Assembly: GCA_028564675.1 (NCBI GenBank)
Contig: JAOVVO010000074.1
Span: 1 to 64,000, forward strand
Direction: 5' to 3'
Length of the DNA stretch: 64,000 nucleotides
From: Onchocerca lupi
Lineage: Eukaryota > Nematoda > Chromadorea > Rhabditida > Onchocercidae
Shown here: positions 38,474 to 52,400 of the stretch, one piece after another
How positions within the stretch are numbered: the first letter of the stretch is position 1
Layout: the number at the start of each line of letters is the position of its first letter
Notes under the pieces: model-generated
Told to the model about the DNA's origin: nothing
The model's input: the letters and a program-made list of their open reading frames with translations, nothing else
The model's database searches: none
Made by a program: the position numbers and the translations under genes

Positions 38474-41400
38474 GAAATTTATCATTTTTTAAAAAAAAAA
38501 AAGAAATATATCTAATTGCTCTGATATTTGGTATAGGTAAACGACCTTTCACTGCGATCAGCGGCAATCAAAAATTTTCATAGTGTTATCGAATACTTCG
38601 GAAGATGTAGTATGAATGAACGTGAGAAACAAGATGCAGTTGATTCCCATATATTACGTCTTGTTCTGAAGGGCTTGCACAATCCAAAGGAGGTATTTTC
38701 TAGTTTCTTTCTTATTGAAATTCGATGTAATTTCTATCAATATAAATGAGAAAATTTATTTCTGAAATTCTACTTATTCGCAGTTAGTTATGTAAATGAT
38801 TAGTTTATAAACCCTAAAATTTTAGGTAATACACCATGATTTTACGAGTCTTCTGGTTTCAACAATTGCGTGTTTTCCGACACATAGACAACTTCGTCAT
38901 CTCGGATCACTGAGGAATACTGTAGAAGTTGATTTGGATTTCTTCGAGAACGTTACTCACATGCAAATTCATCGACGACAACGTGCATTTTACAAGCTTA
39001 CTCAAGATCTGCAGTCAGAGAAAGTTAGTAATTAGCTCAGAAATTTCACAAATTCAAAAGTTTGTCGCCATAATTTTATAAAGCGTGAATTGTTTATTAA
39101 ATCTTCCTGTTGTAGATCCGTATTCCAAACGGAGTGTTACTCCGTTTTGTGCTGCCACTCTTACAACCTTACTTGGTGAATTTATCCAGTAGTACTTCGG
39201 CTCTTAGTGATGCTTCTCTGGCACTTTTTACACAAATAATGCGTGGTGCACCATGGAAAAAGTAAGTTAAGAGAAGGTTTTAATTATTTCTCCTTATACT
39301 TGTGGTTGTTTGTTTCTGTTATAAATTTAGCTATTCATCCCTTTTGAAGTAACGAAGTAGTGTTTTTAAAAGACAAACATAAAAACTTCTCAGTCTTCCG
39401 TCCTGCATTCATAGTTCAGGATATTTAATCCGAACAACTGCGAAGACTTTTGATGCAGCTACCAGGAATATATTGTTTAATTTGAGTGAATGTATCATTA
39501 ATCCATTCTTTCAGGTATTTTCCGATGTTGGATTTTTATTTGAAGCGTTTGAGAAAAGAAAGTGTCAATGTTAATCACAAAGCAATTATAAGGTTGGTTT
39601 TTAAATTCTCTTTCTGAATAATTGTCTTTTTAATTTAATTCTGATAAATATACTTGTTTCAAATATTTTTATTTTTGCACTGATTTAGACGATAGTTTTA
39701 AATCCAAAATAAATTGATGGGAATATTATCGCATATTTATCTTCTTTAAAAAATCATGATATGTCAAATCTATTTTTTTTTTTTTTTTTATTAAGAATTT
39801 CAGATTAGGTTAGATTTAATAGAATCCCAACTTTATTAATTCGGAAGTGATCGGTTTTTAAAGTTTACTGGGAGGCTTCGATTCTTGTTTTTGCGTTTAG
39901 ACAAGTCACTTTTTTCGGTACTTCTTAGCGTTGTGCACTATTTTTAAATCAACAGCTAGCAAATCAATTTTCTTATCATTATTAGCCAGATCTTTACTTC
40001 GCTCTTCAATAAAACAAAAATTGATATTTCTTCAAAAACAGGAATTGTTTGGATATTTTTTGACATGCGATGAAAATTTAATCTTTGCAAATTGCTTTCT
40101 TCTTTTTTTTAATTATTTTTGAAAATTCATGTTAAAAGCTGTTCCATTATACAAGATTGGTTACGTTTTTTTTTTTAAAAAAGTTTTATTCTATTGTAAA
40201 TCACGCGATGTTTTACATTAGTGTAATGGATTCTACATTAGTATAATCTGTGAATATCTTTTATGAGGTTTAAGAGTTTCTCACATCGTTTGCATTATGT
40301 AGAAGACAAATTGAACCAAATAGACTTCCTGCAGCAAGATTACTTGGGTAATTTGTAACACTATCGAGCTGAATCATGACTTGAGTTGTTGAATGATGTC
40401 CATCACATCTATTTTGCAGCTCTTGTGAATTTTTCTTCTTTGTGCTAAAGAGTTAGTGTAAGTGAAAAGGAAGGACTTTCGAATTGATGAATGCGTGGAT
40501 AATTAATTTGCAAGTTTTATTATTAATATCGCAGATAATTGATTACAGAGTAATATATAGAATAGAAAATTATAAATTAGAAGTTTATAAAATCAAAATT
40601 ATAACAGCCGAGGATCACCAAGTCGAAAGTTACAAATTGCTACGAGCCAAGAGTTTATTCGAACCGTCGAAATCGCCATATCAGCTACTAATCCATCTAG
40701 ATTCAAGAATAACCCTTCTATCCTCGATAGGCGGGTGTGGCTTATAGAATAAAAAAAGGGGATTACAGAGCTTTCTCATGCTGTCTAAGAAATTGGTGCT
40801 TGAGAAAAGATATATTTTTTGTTTCAGCATATAGATGTGCATAACCATACGTGATACATGATTATAAAATAAGTAATGGATTCATCTCTCAATATGAGAA
40901 AACGTTGGAAATTTTGCATAATGAGATGAATGCTTTATCTAGAAAATGCTTTATAAAAAATGATTTTACAAGATGTTCAGGATATAGATGTAGCAGGTAT
41001 TTAAGATTTATAATCCAAAAGAATTTACATATGAATTGGATAATGATCCAAATAGAACAATTTTTTATAGTGTAAGCATTTTGAAACACAAAAGTTATTT
41101 TAGAGAATTATTTGGGGTTTTTTCCGACAGCTCTTATCAAGTTATAATTTTATTAACTTTATCATTCACAAAAAGAAAAAAAAATTATAACTTTATTATT
41201 CGCAACGTCAGCTTTTTTCCTTGATTAGAAGTGCTTGAGATGCTCTGGACATCTAACTTTCTAATTCCATCTTCAGATCATATGCTAGTGGCTTGTGTCA
41301 TAAGCTAATTCTATCCACCTTTCAAGGTAATGAATGATCTGTTCGAATTCTTACGATAAAACTGAGTGCATAATAGACTGAGTTCCGTTATATTTTTCAT

Positions 41401-44400
41401 TATGGTGAATGCTTAATTACCTACATAAATAAAATGATTGTGGAGTATTTATGCTGCTCAGTTCTCGACCAAAAGATGTGTAATTTCAGGGTCATTGTTG
41501 CCATTGTGGACGCTTTTCACTTTGATGTTTCTAAAGAAGAATACTGTGAGCCTGTTATAAAACAGAGGAAGGTGGATAGCGAGTTAGAGATTCAAGCAAG
41601 TGAAAGATCTGAAGAGTTGGTAAAAGTTGGGATTGAAGAGGTCACAGCTCAAGTGAACGCTAGCGATACATTAAAAGAGAGCACTTCATCAATACATCAA
41701 AAAGTGATCGGATATTTGATACCACGACTGAAAGATTGTGCCACTGGCAAAGTAAGCAAGTTTTTATTGTTTTTAAACAGCACGTGATAGTTAATAGATG
41801 CATTTAACAAAGCGTGCTAGGTTGGTGGGCTAAGCGACTGAGACAAAGGAACTGAAAGAATTGGAAGGATAGAAAAGCAATCATATTATTCTATTTTTAT
41901 AAACAAAGCTAAAATTGAGGAATTATAGATTTAATGTCGAGATTTTTCCAATTTTTAACATTTCCTCTAATCGATTTTGATGAAAAACTTTCACGTTATT
42001 ACTGAGAGTTCAAGTCAACAATAAGAAATGCAGAATAAGTTTTAATTTTTTTCAAGTTGCCAAAGAAATCCATTAACTACTATTTTCGACTGCATAACGG
42101 CATAACCACAAGAAGTAGTAGTTTTGGAAGAAAAGTATTCTTTTGCTATTCTTTGCTTCGTTTTGCTTTTTTCATCTTATTTCATTTTAAATGAATTATT
42201 TAAAAGATAAAAGATTCGGTGATTCTAGGATTTAGTATCTCATCGAAAAGCCCAATCTGGGAAATATTACAAAGAAGATGATGACATACAGAGGGCTCCT
42301 GTTGCGCTGGCTACCGTCAAATTACTTCAGAAAATGCCACAAAAAATTATGGACTATAATTTGCATGGGTAATTCGTATATGTTATTTGTCAGTCATAGA
42401 ATCAATATACCGTACAGTTAATTGCAATAATTCTTTTTCTAATTAAGTAGTTGATAATTGCATATTCTTTTCACATATGATATTATTTATCGTGAATTTT
42501 TATGTTTACTATCTAATGAATGAATAAATTTTGATTTGAGATGATTTTTTTTTCTAGATTTTTTTTTAATTCATACTTTTTGTTGTCTTTATAGTATAAT
42601 AATCAAGATGTGCTCTTTGTTAATGTCGCGATCAACTGGTGTACGTGAAGCTGCGGGTAGAACTCTTATCGAAATTGTTAAAATTTTGGGTCCCAAATAC
42701 ATTTGTTTCGTAATACGAGAAATGAAACAAACTATGAGAAAAGGATATCAGGTATGGTTTTAATCGTTACAACTCACCATCTGTTAAATATGCAGGGTGA
42801 TTTCGTCTTTGTTTCATTTTTTGAAATATAATTAACGTAAGATTTGAGAGTGATTAAGTATTGTTAGCATCATTAGTTTGTATTGTAATTGTCTTATATA
42901 ATTCATTCACTTTACTGTCAATATTGTTAATATTATTTTTCTCTATTATATTAGCAAGCATTTTGAATAAGATGATGTTTTAGGATCCACTGATTTTATT
43001 CCCATGACTGCAATAGTTTCCTCCATTTACTTCCTTTATTTAATTACATATTTTAAAGCAATGCTTTTGTTTTCGCTCTCATAATTGCCGAGGATGAATG
43101 TTGTATTTTAAATTTTGACTCTAATTCATTCTTCATTATTGAGATAATAGAAGAAATTGCTTCATTTTATCTCTCACTTTTCGTTTTGTTTACAAATCCA
43201 TAAAAATCTAGATTTTTAGTCTGAAATATGTGTTAGTGTTAGGTAATAATTACTATTTAACATTTATTCCTGTTTAGGTGAAAACTACGTTTTTCAATGT
43301 CAAAACGGATCTTTTATTTAAGAAAATGAAATCCATATTCATTTTAGCTTCATGTGATGATTTTCTATGTGCACAAGTTGTTGTCAGCTATAGAGGAGCA
43401 ACTTCGTGCTGGTGACTTAGACTCATGCTTGTTGGATATCGTTGATGTAAGTATTTCATTCTAAACTTTTCTTGAATTGGAAGAATATGATTATTTTGTT
43501 GTCATTGCTAATGTTACTAATGTTTTCGTTTTAGTAGAATTGCTTTAGAGCAGCGAAATACGTAAAAGGCTGTGGTTTTCAACACTGGATTTAAATTTTT
43601 TTAAACTAGAACTTCAGCTTGATCAAATTATCAGATGATCTTAGATATGTATTATGGATTTATTTGGGAGTGCAGCTGAAGAAAAGACTATATCTGGCAT
43701 TACTAAAGATGTGCCAGAAGCGAAAATACAGCGAGCATATGAAACATACAGATTACTTGGCCGATATATAAGCTCTCAGTGTCTTGGCAGTGTTCTAGTA
43801 GTCTTGAAAAAGGTCTGATTTCTCTATTTTTTAAAAACATCAATATTCAGTGTAATACTGCAGTCACTGATGTGCTGTCCTTTTTTTTTTTTTTCTTTTT
43901 TTTTTGTATGAAAGGATAATTTGTTATTTTCTTGTTAATGATAAATACACATTTTTTTGTGGTTTAAATCTATGTTTATATTTTAGGTCGTAGAATCTTC
44001 ACCAGACGCAAAATCAATGCGAAAGGTAAGCCGTTTGTTGTGGCAGTATTCACTAGGAATATCGATCAATGAAGGAATTGAACCTGCAGTTGTGTTGGTA
44101 TTTGTATATCAACTTTTAAAAGAACAAGTAGCAGAAGTTCTGAAGGAGACTAATAGCAGTGTTCAATTGGATGCACAACAAACAAAGAAAGGAAAACGCC
44201 CAGAAAGTTGTTTGGTTCTGGAAAAAGAACCTAATCGGTTATTTATTTTTATATTAAAAAAACATCTTCAAGTTTCAAAAATCATTTTTTGCAGTGTTGT
44301 TCCAAACTCTTAATGTTAGCAACATAAATTACAAAATCTCTATATAGGTAGAAAATATATCCATTTCCAGTAAATTTTATTAGTTTTTTTATAAAGATGC

Positions 44401-47400
44401 TTAAAACTGACTATAGTTTTATTTTTTAAAAGATTTAAATGAAACGTCGTTTTTTCGGCGTTAGAAATATTAATGGAAATGATAGAGAGAAGAGCAAGAA
44501 AGTTTTCTTCAAAAATAAAAATTTTGACTCATCCTTAATTGGAAATTTGAAGTAAATTTACGATTGTATCATAATATTCTATTGTAGTATTCTCCCGTAA
44601 TAAATAATGTTTTTTTTTTTTTGATAAAAAAAAAAGTTCGAATAATTTTAGTGTAGGATTGATTGTCAAAGTGTCCACGAGGAGTAAAATGCACATTTTT
44701 GTTGAATTCGGCCTTTCTGAGCTGTATTTGGTGTTGAAAAAGAAAGTTTTTGATTCGGAATCTAAAGATGATGTCGCACGATTGGATCCATTTGTCGATA
44801 TCATTTTGCAGTGTCTAAAACTAAAATATGATAAGGTGAGAACGTTAAAGGTTTGATCACAATGAATTCACCAGCATATTGCTATTTCATAGCGAAAAAT
44901 TCGGCAATGCTGTTTTTGTGTTCTATGTTATTTTTGACTTTTCATTCTCTAGCCAAGGCGTAAAGATTACTTAGATATTTCATATCAGTTATTAAATATT
45001 GATTAATGTGTGGATATTTGATATTAAAAACTTTGAGAAAATGGAATTTTTTGTCAGCCATTCAAAATTATGGATTTATATGATTTAATTTTATCTTAAG
45101 CTGATTTAGATCGTCGTGAACTCTTTGCGATGCTTCCTGATATTGCTCAAATTTCCCCTTCCTTCGCTGCGGTCGATTATGACCCAATTTCTGAACCATT
45201 TGTTCATCCTACTAGCTGATTATACAACTTCGGATGCAATTGGCAACATTCAGGAATATGTCCGAAAATCTGTGGAAGTTTCTCAGCTGGTATTTAAGGT
45301 AGATTTGTTTTCTGCAGCATTCTATTCATGTTGTTGTTAAATAATAACTTCAGAAAACTTCTTAGAAAATCTTGACGAATCATTCTTAAATTCTGTCATT
45401 GTTCTTTCTTCTTTTAACATTTCCGAAAATAGATTCTTCAAAGTTTCTTTTTTTTCCTTTATTTTTTTGTTGTTAAGGTCCTTTATTTTATCATGTTTCA
45501 ACTTTCAATAATTCTTTTGAATTTCGGAACAATTTTTGAAGGCTGTTACACAAATAATAAAGGATGCGCCTTCTCTTGTGCTTACATCGAAACGTTTACA
45601 ATTATTGCTGACCTATGTCGAGACCGATATTGTTGATAGTCAAAAGCAGGCAGTAGCATTCCCACTTATTAAAGCAATCATTATCCGCAAACTTCAGGAT
45701 CCAAAGGTTAGCTTTTTTAGGATAAAACTGCTGTGCATCGGAAAGCAGTTACTGCCTCACAAGAATTTATTGAAAAGATAGATTTGCAAAATCGACAAGT
45801 TAATTTAGTTCTAAATCAAAAATAAAACGCCTTGAAATGATGTAAACAGTGGCGTCTTCCATTGTTTACACCATTTTATATCAACATAATTATTTCTATT
45901 GATACTAATAAGTAATTCTTAAAGTAATTGTTAGGAAAACTTTAATTGCGTAAAATATATTTGGATTAAATTTGAAGGAGGTTAACATAGATTTGTTTAG
46001 GTCATCGAAATTATTCAGTATCTCGCAGAAACTGCCGTTACATCAGAAATTTCGCATATTCGAGAACAGTGCCGGCAGGTCAGCTTGTATTCAAATCACG
46101 CCTTTTTTTTTTTTGTTCTTTAGATTTCAAATATAATTTTCTCTCATGAAATCGTATAAAGTCAAAAAAAATTTTTCTTTTTCTTCTGAATTTAATTTCT
46201 TAGCGAGTAAAAACTAATACAACCAATTATTTGCAAAAGCCAAAAGCTTTCTAATCCAAATTAAGCTAGCTGTTTTCATTAATCCAAGAAATTGAAGGAT
46301 TTAAGATTATATTCCTTAAGAGTTTCGAGAAATTATATTTGAAATCAAAATATCGGAAGTACTTTATATTAGTTTTTATTCAAACTTCACATTTTTATAT
46401 AGTTGTATTGCTTAATTTTTAAACAGTTTCCGGAAAAATTACTTTTCTTGGTGCATTCATTATATCGCACATGCTTCTTCAGGACGTTTTAGTGATTAGT
46501 GCTAATTTCAATTTATTGCAATAGCTTACTTTTCATATTTTTTCATATAAAAAACTTGTTGAAAGCAATTAATTGTTCTTTAATGTGATAAGTATTAATT
46601 AAATTTAATATATTTGTAGCTGTATTACGAAGATGTAGTATCATCATAAATGTTCTAATCTTTACATGAACCCAATAAAATATACTGACTGCTGTAAAAG
46701 TAATTCGAAAAAGCAACTGTATAATAACTGGTTATCATGAAATATGAATTTATAATAAAATAACTTTCATTTATAATTAACAGCATGTTCATAAGATTTC
46801 TTGTAGATAACCGGTGTAGGAAACATTTGCTGTCCTTTATTTCTTTTTATTTTTTTTTTTTTTTTAAATTTCTGAGATTTGAATCATCTTTCAGGTGATA
46901 GCCCTATTTGTTAGCAATCATCCTCAATGTAAAAAGCCGTCAAAATATGTAGAATTTTTCTTGGAACAACTCGATTACCAATATGAAGATGGCCGGAAAT
47001 CTGCAATTGAAATGCTAAATATATTTTTTGAGAAGCTTACAAAGGTTTGTCAATTATTTTCGAATTTCCGAAAGTAATAGTCTAAAATTGATTTTTGACC
47101 AGGCTTTGTTATTGGACAGCAATATCATTATTGATCAATCGTTCAAAATTGATCTATTTGTTTGCACTGTAATTCTCGAAGAAATTAATCGATAAAATTG
47201 TTTTCTAACATTGCGTTCCGAAAAATTAGTGATGTTTACTTGCAGGAAATTAATGATCATTATGCTTTATTAGCGTTTGTGAAACTAGCAGCTCGACTAA
47301 TGAACGATGAAAGCACAGAATGTCGTCAAATGGTTATGTTGGCTATACAGAAATTAGTAGTTTCTGTATCAGAATCTAAACGAAATGATCTTTATTTAGC

Positions 47401-49404
47401 TACAAAGGATTGGCTGGAAAGTAAAAAGGTCAGTATCACCCTGAAAATGATTAAAAAAATATCTTTTTGCACTTTATTATTTGAAAAGTAGCAGTGTAAT
47501 TGAAAAATAGTAATCCAAAAAGCCAAAACACATACGTTATTTCCAGGAAGTATACATTTGCATCGCTGTACAGGTACTAGTAATATTTAGCAAATTAGGA
47601 GGCGAAAAAATTGGAAGTACTCTTCGAGAATTATTACCTATGTTATCGAAAATTGTTCATGCTGATATTTTATATTCATATGCTGAAGAAAGTATTGGTA
47701 TAATCGTTGATAATCTCAATGTGTTGCTGAGGGAACATAAAAACCAAACGACGCAGTTTGGTGAAGAAGGATTACTGGATTCTTTTTTAAGTAAGTATTC
47801 ATGGATTTGACCAGTAATATTAAATGAGTTCATGAATTAAGTTTGGCAATTAAAATTGTGGAAGGAATAAAAATACGAAATCCGCAAGAATAATCTGAAT
47901 TTCAGGATTAAATTCTGATTTCCAAGATTCAATCGTAGTTTAATTTCTTTTATCTTAAAGGAAGAAGAAAGATGCATGATGGAACACTCTTGATTCTACA
48001 CATTTTGGCTCGCTATTATGAAAGTTCACAAGCCTGAACTTTATCTTTCTTTTATCAGAATTCAAATTCAGAAGTGCATTCTGATCAATTATTTTTAGGA
48101 GAAATGGGTCCATTAGCGCGGTGCAGCAAATCACTTACTGTTCAGTTATCTGCAGCTCGGTTTCTTGGCTCATTGTTTTCCATTCTTAATAAAGAATACT
48201 TACTGTCGCGAACTGATCCATCTCCTCGGGAGTTTATGCAGTGGACGTTGGCACAGCTGAAAACTTTCCAATTAACCAATGAATTAGCTGAACAAGTAGG
48301 GTTTTTATGAGCTAAAAGTTTGTTTTCTTAAATGACTAATTATCTGTCTTTAAATTGCACCATTTAGTCTCCATTAATAACAGCAGTGTTAGACTTTATG
48401 TTTTACTTTCAGGTAGCAAAGAATTTGGTATATCTTTTCGATATAATTTCACAGTCCGATGAAGATCTTCAGTGGCTTTGTCACAGATTGAGTGTGTTGT
48501 GCAACTTTGAGTTGGTAAAGCTTCCAAACGAAACCATTCGAGTGCGTGACTTTTTTTAACATTTTTTGTTGATTTTCTTCTTTTAAAATTTTTTCATTTA
48601 GCATTTTCTTTTCTTAGCATTTTTTCTTGCGGACTTTGGTTTCTTCTTCCAATTGGTAAATATTTTCGAAACTTTTCGGTGATTTGCATCTTCATTAATC
48701 ATTTTCCTCATTGAATTTATTCAGTCAATGACGGATTGTTATGGCAATTTTTTCTTTCAATTGTATGATTTCGTGTTGCAGAGGATCTGTGTTTTCAAAG
48801 TGACAGCAGTTATTATTTTAAAAGTTGATCCAAAACGAGCTGGCATTGTGCTACAATCGTTGTTACCATCTCTGTATCGTGAAATGCAAGGCAAATCAAC
48901 ACAAAGTATATTTTTTGAATTAATCCTTAATTCACTAAAAATAAGATATGCTGCGAAATGCTTATTTTTGTTCAAAAATCATCTGTGTTCAAATATTGAG
49001 ATTGAATTACCATTATAACGGATTCATCATTAATAGTGTTGCAGATACTGAAATATTGCAAAAAATTGCCATGGAAGTGGCGGAAACAATAAAAGGAAGG
49101 ATTGGTGACGAGGAATTTACAAAGCGAGTAGCTGAATGCAATAGATTATTCGTCGCTAGACTTGAAGAAAGAAAACGAAAACGAAAGGTTGACTGATGTG
49201 GAATTAAATCCTTTATTATTTTCTTCCAAAACTATTAACGTTTAGTACTTCGAAACAAAATTTAGCCATTAACCTTATCCATTTATCACTCTATAAATCT
49301 ATTTCAAAATAAATTTGCAGGAAGAGGCTGTTTTGGATCCGATTAGTGCGGCGCGAAAAAAGCTACGAAAAAATAAACTGAAAAGAAGGATAAAAAAAAG
49401 ATAG
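15031..49404 (+). CDS. UTP20: UTP20 homologue, SSU processome component, about 50 exons
   Basis: The traced exons keep frame and give about 2,680 aa; human UTP20 is about 2,785. UTP20 is a nucleolar helical-repeat scaffold of the SSU processome, needed for 18S rRNA processing. Remembered human segments align in order: LSPLFLRF with LSPLFIRF (20.9 kb), TYKHPHVLPYRENL with the TYNYKYLTPYREYL junction (22.08|22.25 kb), LEAFHFD with VDAFHFD (41.5 kb), VGDLDSCL with AGDLDSCL (43.4 kb), NMHIFIESGL with KMHIFVEFGL (44.7 kb) and VTAVIILKVDPKRAG-type sequence (48.8 kb). The C-terminus is Lys/Arg-rich (KKLRKNKLKRRIKKR), as in the family. The start is uncertain: the frame at 15031 joins exon 2 in phase only with an unusual GTCGAA donor after MVNEKNENK, or with ATG alone as exon 1. 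Intron 22815-35580 contains an antisense LRR gene. Confidence 0.9.
17325..17451. repeat. Long inverted repeat, 62-bp arms, 3-bp loop, in a UTP20 intron
   Basis: Left arm 17325-17386 and right arm 17390-17451 are reverse complements at 57 of 62 positions, with only TTG between them. All five differences are transitions. A partial third copy of the arm interior (ATAATAAAAGTTATAGG) lies just upstream at about 17299-17315. The intron is 17239-17630. It may be a fold-back (MITE-like) element or a local inverted duplication. Confidence 0.9.
17442..17507. repeat. 31-bp tandem duplication next to the inverted repeat
   Basis: ACCAGGAAGTTTTTTGATGA followed by AGATAAGGAT occurs twice in direct orientation with one or two substitutions. 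It overlaps the outer end of the inverted repeat's right arm, so it arose from the same element. Confidence 0.75.
22990..22995 (-). terminator. Polyadenylation signal of the LRR gene
   Basis: AATAAA on the minus strand, 12 bases beyond the stop codon at 23007. This puts the end of the LRR transcript about 150 bases short of the flanking UTP20 exon. Confidence 0.6.
23007..33594 (-). CDS. Chaoptin-like secreted leucine-rich-repeat protein, nested inside UTP20
   Basis: Traced exons: 33594-33487 (tentative, MKNLFFHDLLSLSILAVL, signal-like), 31202-31044, 30957-30805, 30671-30486, 30354-30211, 29191-28985, 28776-28553, 28283-27923, 27778-27455, 27109-26832, 26580-26343, 26066-25896, then less certain exons near 25.6-25.4, 25.2, 24.75-24.6, 24.5-24.4 and 24.3-24.1 kb, and finally 23910-23683 and 23282-23007. 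The listed junctions are phase-consistent. The second exon is an N-terminal cysteine cap (C-x13-C-x-C-x11-C). Well over twenty repeats follow of the type L-x-x-LDLS-x-N-x-I-x-x-I. The last exon is a C-terminal cap (NPITCDCRLNWIGEW) ending in a hydrophobic tail (FLSHLLFSLFMNILNYLY) that fits a GPI-anchor signal, as in chaoptin, a GPI-anchored cell-adhesion protein. Total about 1,200 aa. Function in adhesion or matrix is inference. Confidence 0.8.
29402..29493. repeat. 48-bp tandem duplication in an LRR-gene intron
   Basis: TCTAGCAATATGTAGTGCAT and the 24 bases after it occur identically at 29402-29445 and 29450-29493, separated by four bases. The identity suggests a recent duplication. It lies in the intron between exons 30354-30211 and 29191-28985. 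Confidence 0.9.
32187..32213. repeat. (TA)n microsatellite
   Basis: About thirteen TA units within both the first LRR-gene intron and the large UTP20 intron. Confidence 0.9.
32346..32381. repeat. Perfect 36-bp palindrome
   Basis: GATTAATTAACAATGATT followed directly by its exact reverse complement, with no spacer. A shorter echo (AATGATTAATTAAT) follows at about 32388-32402. It lies in the first intron of the LRR gene. Confidence 0.95.
33595..35580. other. Non-coding remainder of the large UTP20 intron
   Basis: No frame has convincing coding character. It probably carries the promoter of the nested LRR gene (minus strand, start near 33594). Low-complexity AT-rich stretches occur around 34440-34510. 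Confidence 0.5.
35581..49404 (+). other. UTP20: UTP20 exon block 2 (exons 22-50)
   Basis: Exons: 35581-35779, 36185-36342, 36521-36738, 37078-37204, 37389-37553, 37928-38141, 38263-38340, 38537-38692, 38826-39023, 39116-39261, 39515-39592, 41490-41751, 42229-42368, 42595-42751, 43348-43446, 43645-43812, 43987-44237, 44652-44835, 45110-45298, 45542-45706, 46001-46078, 46895-47044, 47246-47428, 47547-47790, 48099-48295, 48413-48541, 48782-48905, 49045-49187, 49321-49404. All junctions keep frame. The 1.9-kb intron 39593-41489 holds no gene I can recognise. Intron 38341-38536 holds a 38-base T run. Confidence 0.85.
38435..38472. repeat. 38-base poly-T run in a UTP20 intron
   Basis: An uninterrupted T run, with a second shorter T run at about 38349-38366, both inside the 196-bp intron 38341-38536. 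The length is likely polymorphic or subject to sequencing error. Confidence 0.9.
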
Positions 49405-52400
49405 CAGTTGAGTGAATATAATTTGATAGTTTATTTCCTCATTGATTATCTATCAGAAGGTGTTTTGTATATATTTTCCTACTTTATTTACCGCATTAAC
49501 ACTTTTTTTCTGGATGAGATCTTCAAGAAAATTTGCTACATAAAAAATTACGCATATATGGATGAATGGATTTGCGACGTTTTTAAAAAAAAAAAAAAGC
49601 TATGGATGCCTTCAAGAAATTGTTACTTTTACTGTTGCAATTTGTCAGCTCTGCTGATTTTGTTATTTTGTTGTTGTTTCTATTATAGAAGAATTGTACT
49701 GACATTCATTGTTGTGTAATTTAATAAACTGAATTCACATATGTCTCTAATTTATGCATAATGCTTCAGAGATATACCACTGTAGTTGCGATCAGATTGT
49801 TCGATATAACTGTATTAGGAGCTAACCGAATAAGAGGAAAATATTGGAATTTTTGCTAATGAAGGATAATTTAGTCAGCGGATATTTTTTTCTCAATGTC
49901 CTTCTAGAAAACATCCGAAGATGATCAAACCTACAGAAGGAAATCTCACTGAAAAATGTTTAAGTCTTAGATCAGGACTTAAAAGTAAAAAAATGAAATG
50001 AACAGTGCGAAAGAAATGTTTTTCAAAAATTATCATTTTGATTGATAACGGAAAGTAATTCTGAACAGGACTGATGTCACAATTGATAATGATAAAAATA
50101 TAAATAATGGTAATGGAATGGCAAAAAAAAGTAAAATAATAGCCAAATGTAGAACATGGTACCACTGTTCTCTTACCGTTTGTCACAAAGGAGAGGATTA
50201 ATTATGTCACTTCACTGATCAGAATTATCCCGAAAAGGTGTTGTAATTGTGGGTAGTTCTTATCGTGCATTATTATCAATATTGTTATGGGAAAATGATA
50301 AGAATAAATTGATGCAAAGTTAGCAGAGAAGTTCCAAGCTGAATATCAATGTCATAAAACAAACTTCTCTTCAAGATCAGATCATAGTAGCAACCTTTTC
50401 TAAGGAATCAAGAATAGTCTCTGACTTAATATGGTAAGGATAAGAAAGGCATCTTAAAAACTCTGAAAAATTCTCAGCCTTTTTTCTTTTCTTTGCAATC
50501 AATCATTTATTGATGTTGTTTTATGCTTATGTTTGGTTACTTTATAACAAAGTATCCCGTAAAATGACGGTATATTTGTATTTCAATTCTTTCAAAAAAA
50601 AGTGAGCAAGCTTTTCTCAATTACATTCTTAAATAAGCTCACTCACGCTAATTATCATTTTTGAATTTTTCAGTCTTAACTGTTTCGATTCTTAACTTAC
50701 TTCTTTCTATTAACTGAAAAGCATTTATAGATCCATAAATTTTCTGGAAGAATTCAATACACTATTCTATTTCATTAATTACGTAAAATTAAAGTGACGT
50801 AATGCCGTTACGCGGTACGAATAGCTAAGCTTTGCAGGAAACATCGTATGTAAGATTGATTCTATGCCTGTGTTACGGAAAAACGTGTTAACTGATTATT
50901 GAACACTGAAGATGTCGGACGAGCATCAATTGAATTGACAGATGAGGATGAGCATCTGAATCCATGCAATTAATTCAACAGGAATGCTAGTAGCGATGTA
51001 AATGCAAATTTGGCAATTGTGGAAAAGAGTCGAATTTGCATAATGCAACATGACAATTTTTAAACAAAAATAAACTGATGATACTGGGTTTGCTCGAATT
51101 AGGATGGACATTCGTCATAAACAAGTTTCATTGAATTGTTGAGCATTTTTACATTAGCCGGATTCACGAAACAATAAAAATTAGTGATTATTTATGTGAA
51201 ATTTGAAAATTGTGAAATTTTAATCATAAACAATTATTTGCTATCGGACTTGTTACAAAAAGCGTTTCTAAAATTCTCTGGTATTTCTCCATTTAAGAAG
51301 AGAAGAAATTGATGAAAATTGCAAAATGAGGAGGAATTCGGATTTTATTAACAAGAAAGAAAATAAATACAATTGAAAAATAAGAAAGTTTTCCAGAAAA
51401 GATTATTTCCAAGCATTTTTTTTTTTTTTGGAAATATTCAAGCCATTTATTGTTGGCTGTCTCATTTTGTTTTTTTTATTTCTCTTAGTTATTTTCAAAT
51501 TTATTGTAAATTCGAATTTCTTATATTGTTTTTCATTTCCATTTTTCCAGTCAATTTTGAATTTTTTTGTTTTAAACTTTGCTTTAGGTAGAAGATTGTT
51601 TCGTTTTGCATAATCATATGAAGAAATTTATTAATTATATGAGCATTTGTTTAATTAAAAATGTAGTATCGAAGATCATTAGACTATCAATTGTTCCGTT
51701 GCAATATGTTCCTCGCGATTATTCGTTTAAATTATTATCAGCAATTGGTGAATCCTAAGAAGAAATGGGATCAATTTATTCCATTATCACTGTTAAGCTA
51801 TAATTGCTTTTCAATGAATTCTCGAAATAGAAATATTTGTTTTGAAAAAAATCTTCAAATTGCAAGAGCAAGCTTTTCTTTCCTTCTTTAAAAATTTCAA
51901 AAACCTAAGCATCTTTCCCTATCTTTCTTTTATCGGCTCGTCCATATCATTGCCTTTAAATCAACATTACACAATTTATAACACCTATAAAATGTATTTA
52001 TATTATAATATTGCGATATTTAATCATCAAACTGTTACCTCATAATATTATCGAAAATATTTCTTTTTTTTTTTTTCGAAATTATAAAAAATATTTTTAA
52101 TTTGACATTGCAACTGTAATATGATGAGAAATGGTACCTGACCTATGAATATCTGTGAGTAATGGATAAGCAATTGTTGTGGATATTCTGAATTGAATCA
52201 TTCATTTATTGCTAGGCAAATAAATTAGCCAAAAGTTTTTTATTGACAAATTTGTGAAGCCAATAAATAGATGAAATATAGAAAACAGCATGGAGAGATG
52301 TTTCATTCCCTTACTTCAAATTTCAAAAAATTGATTGTGGAAAAAAGAATCAGTTTTATCCATTGCAATTATAATTATTCTTTCAATACACTTCTTTTCA

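Noticed and set aside
40484..40747. 87-residue plus-strand frame in UTP20 intron 39593-41489
   Set aside because: Repetitive Tyr/Ile/Lys composition, no splice partners in phase, and the UTP20 sequence is continuous without it.
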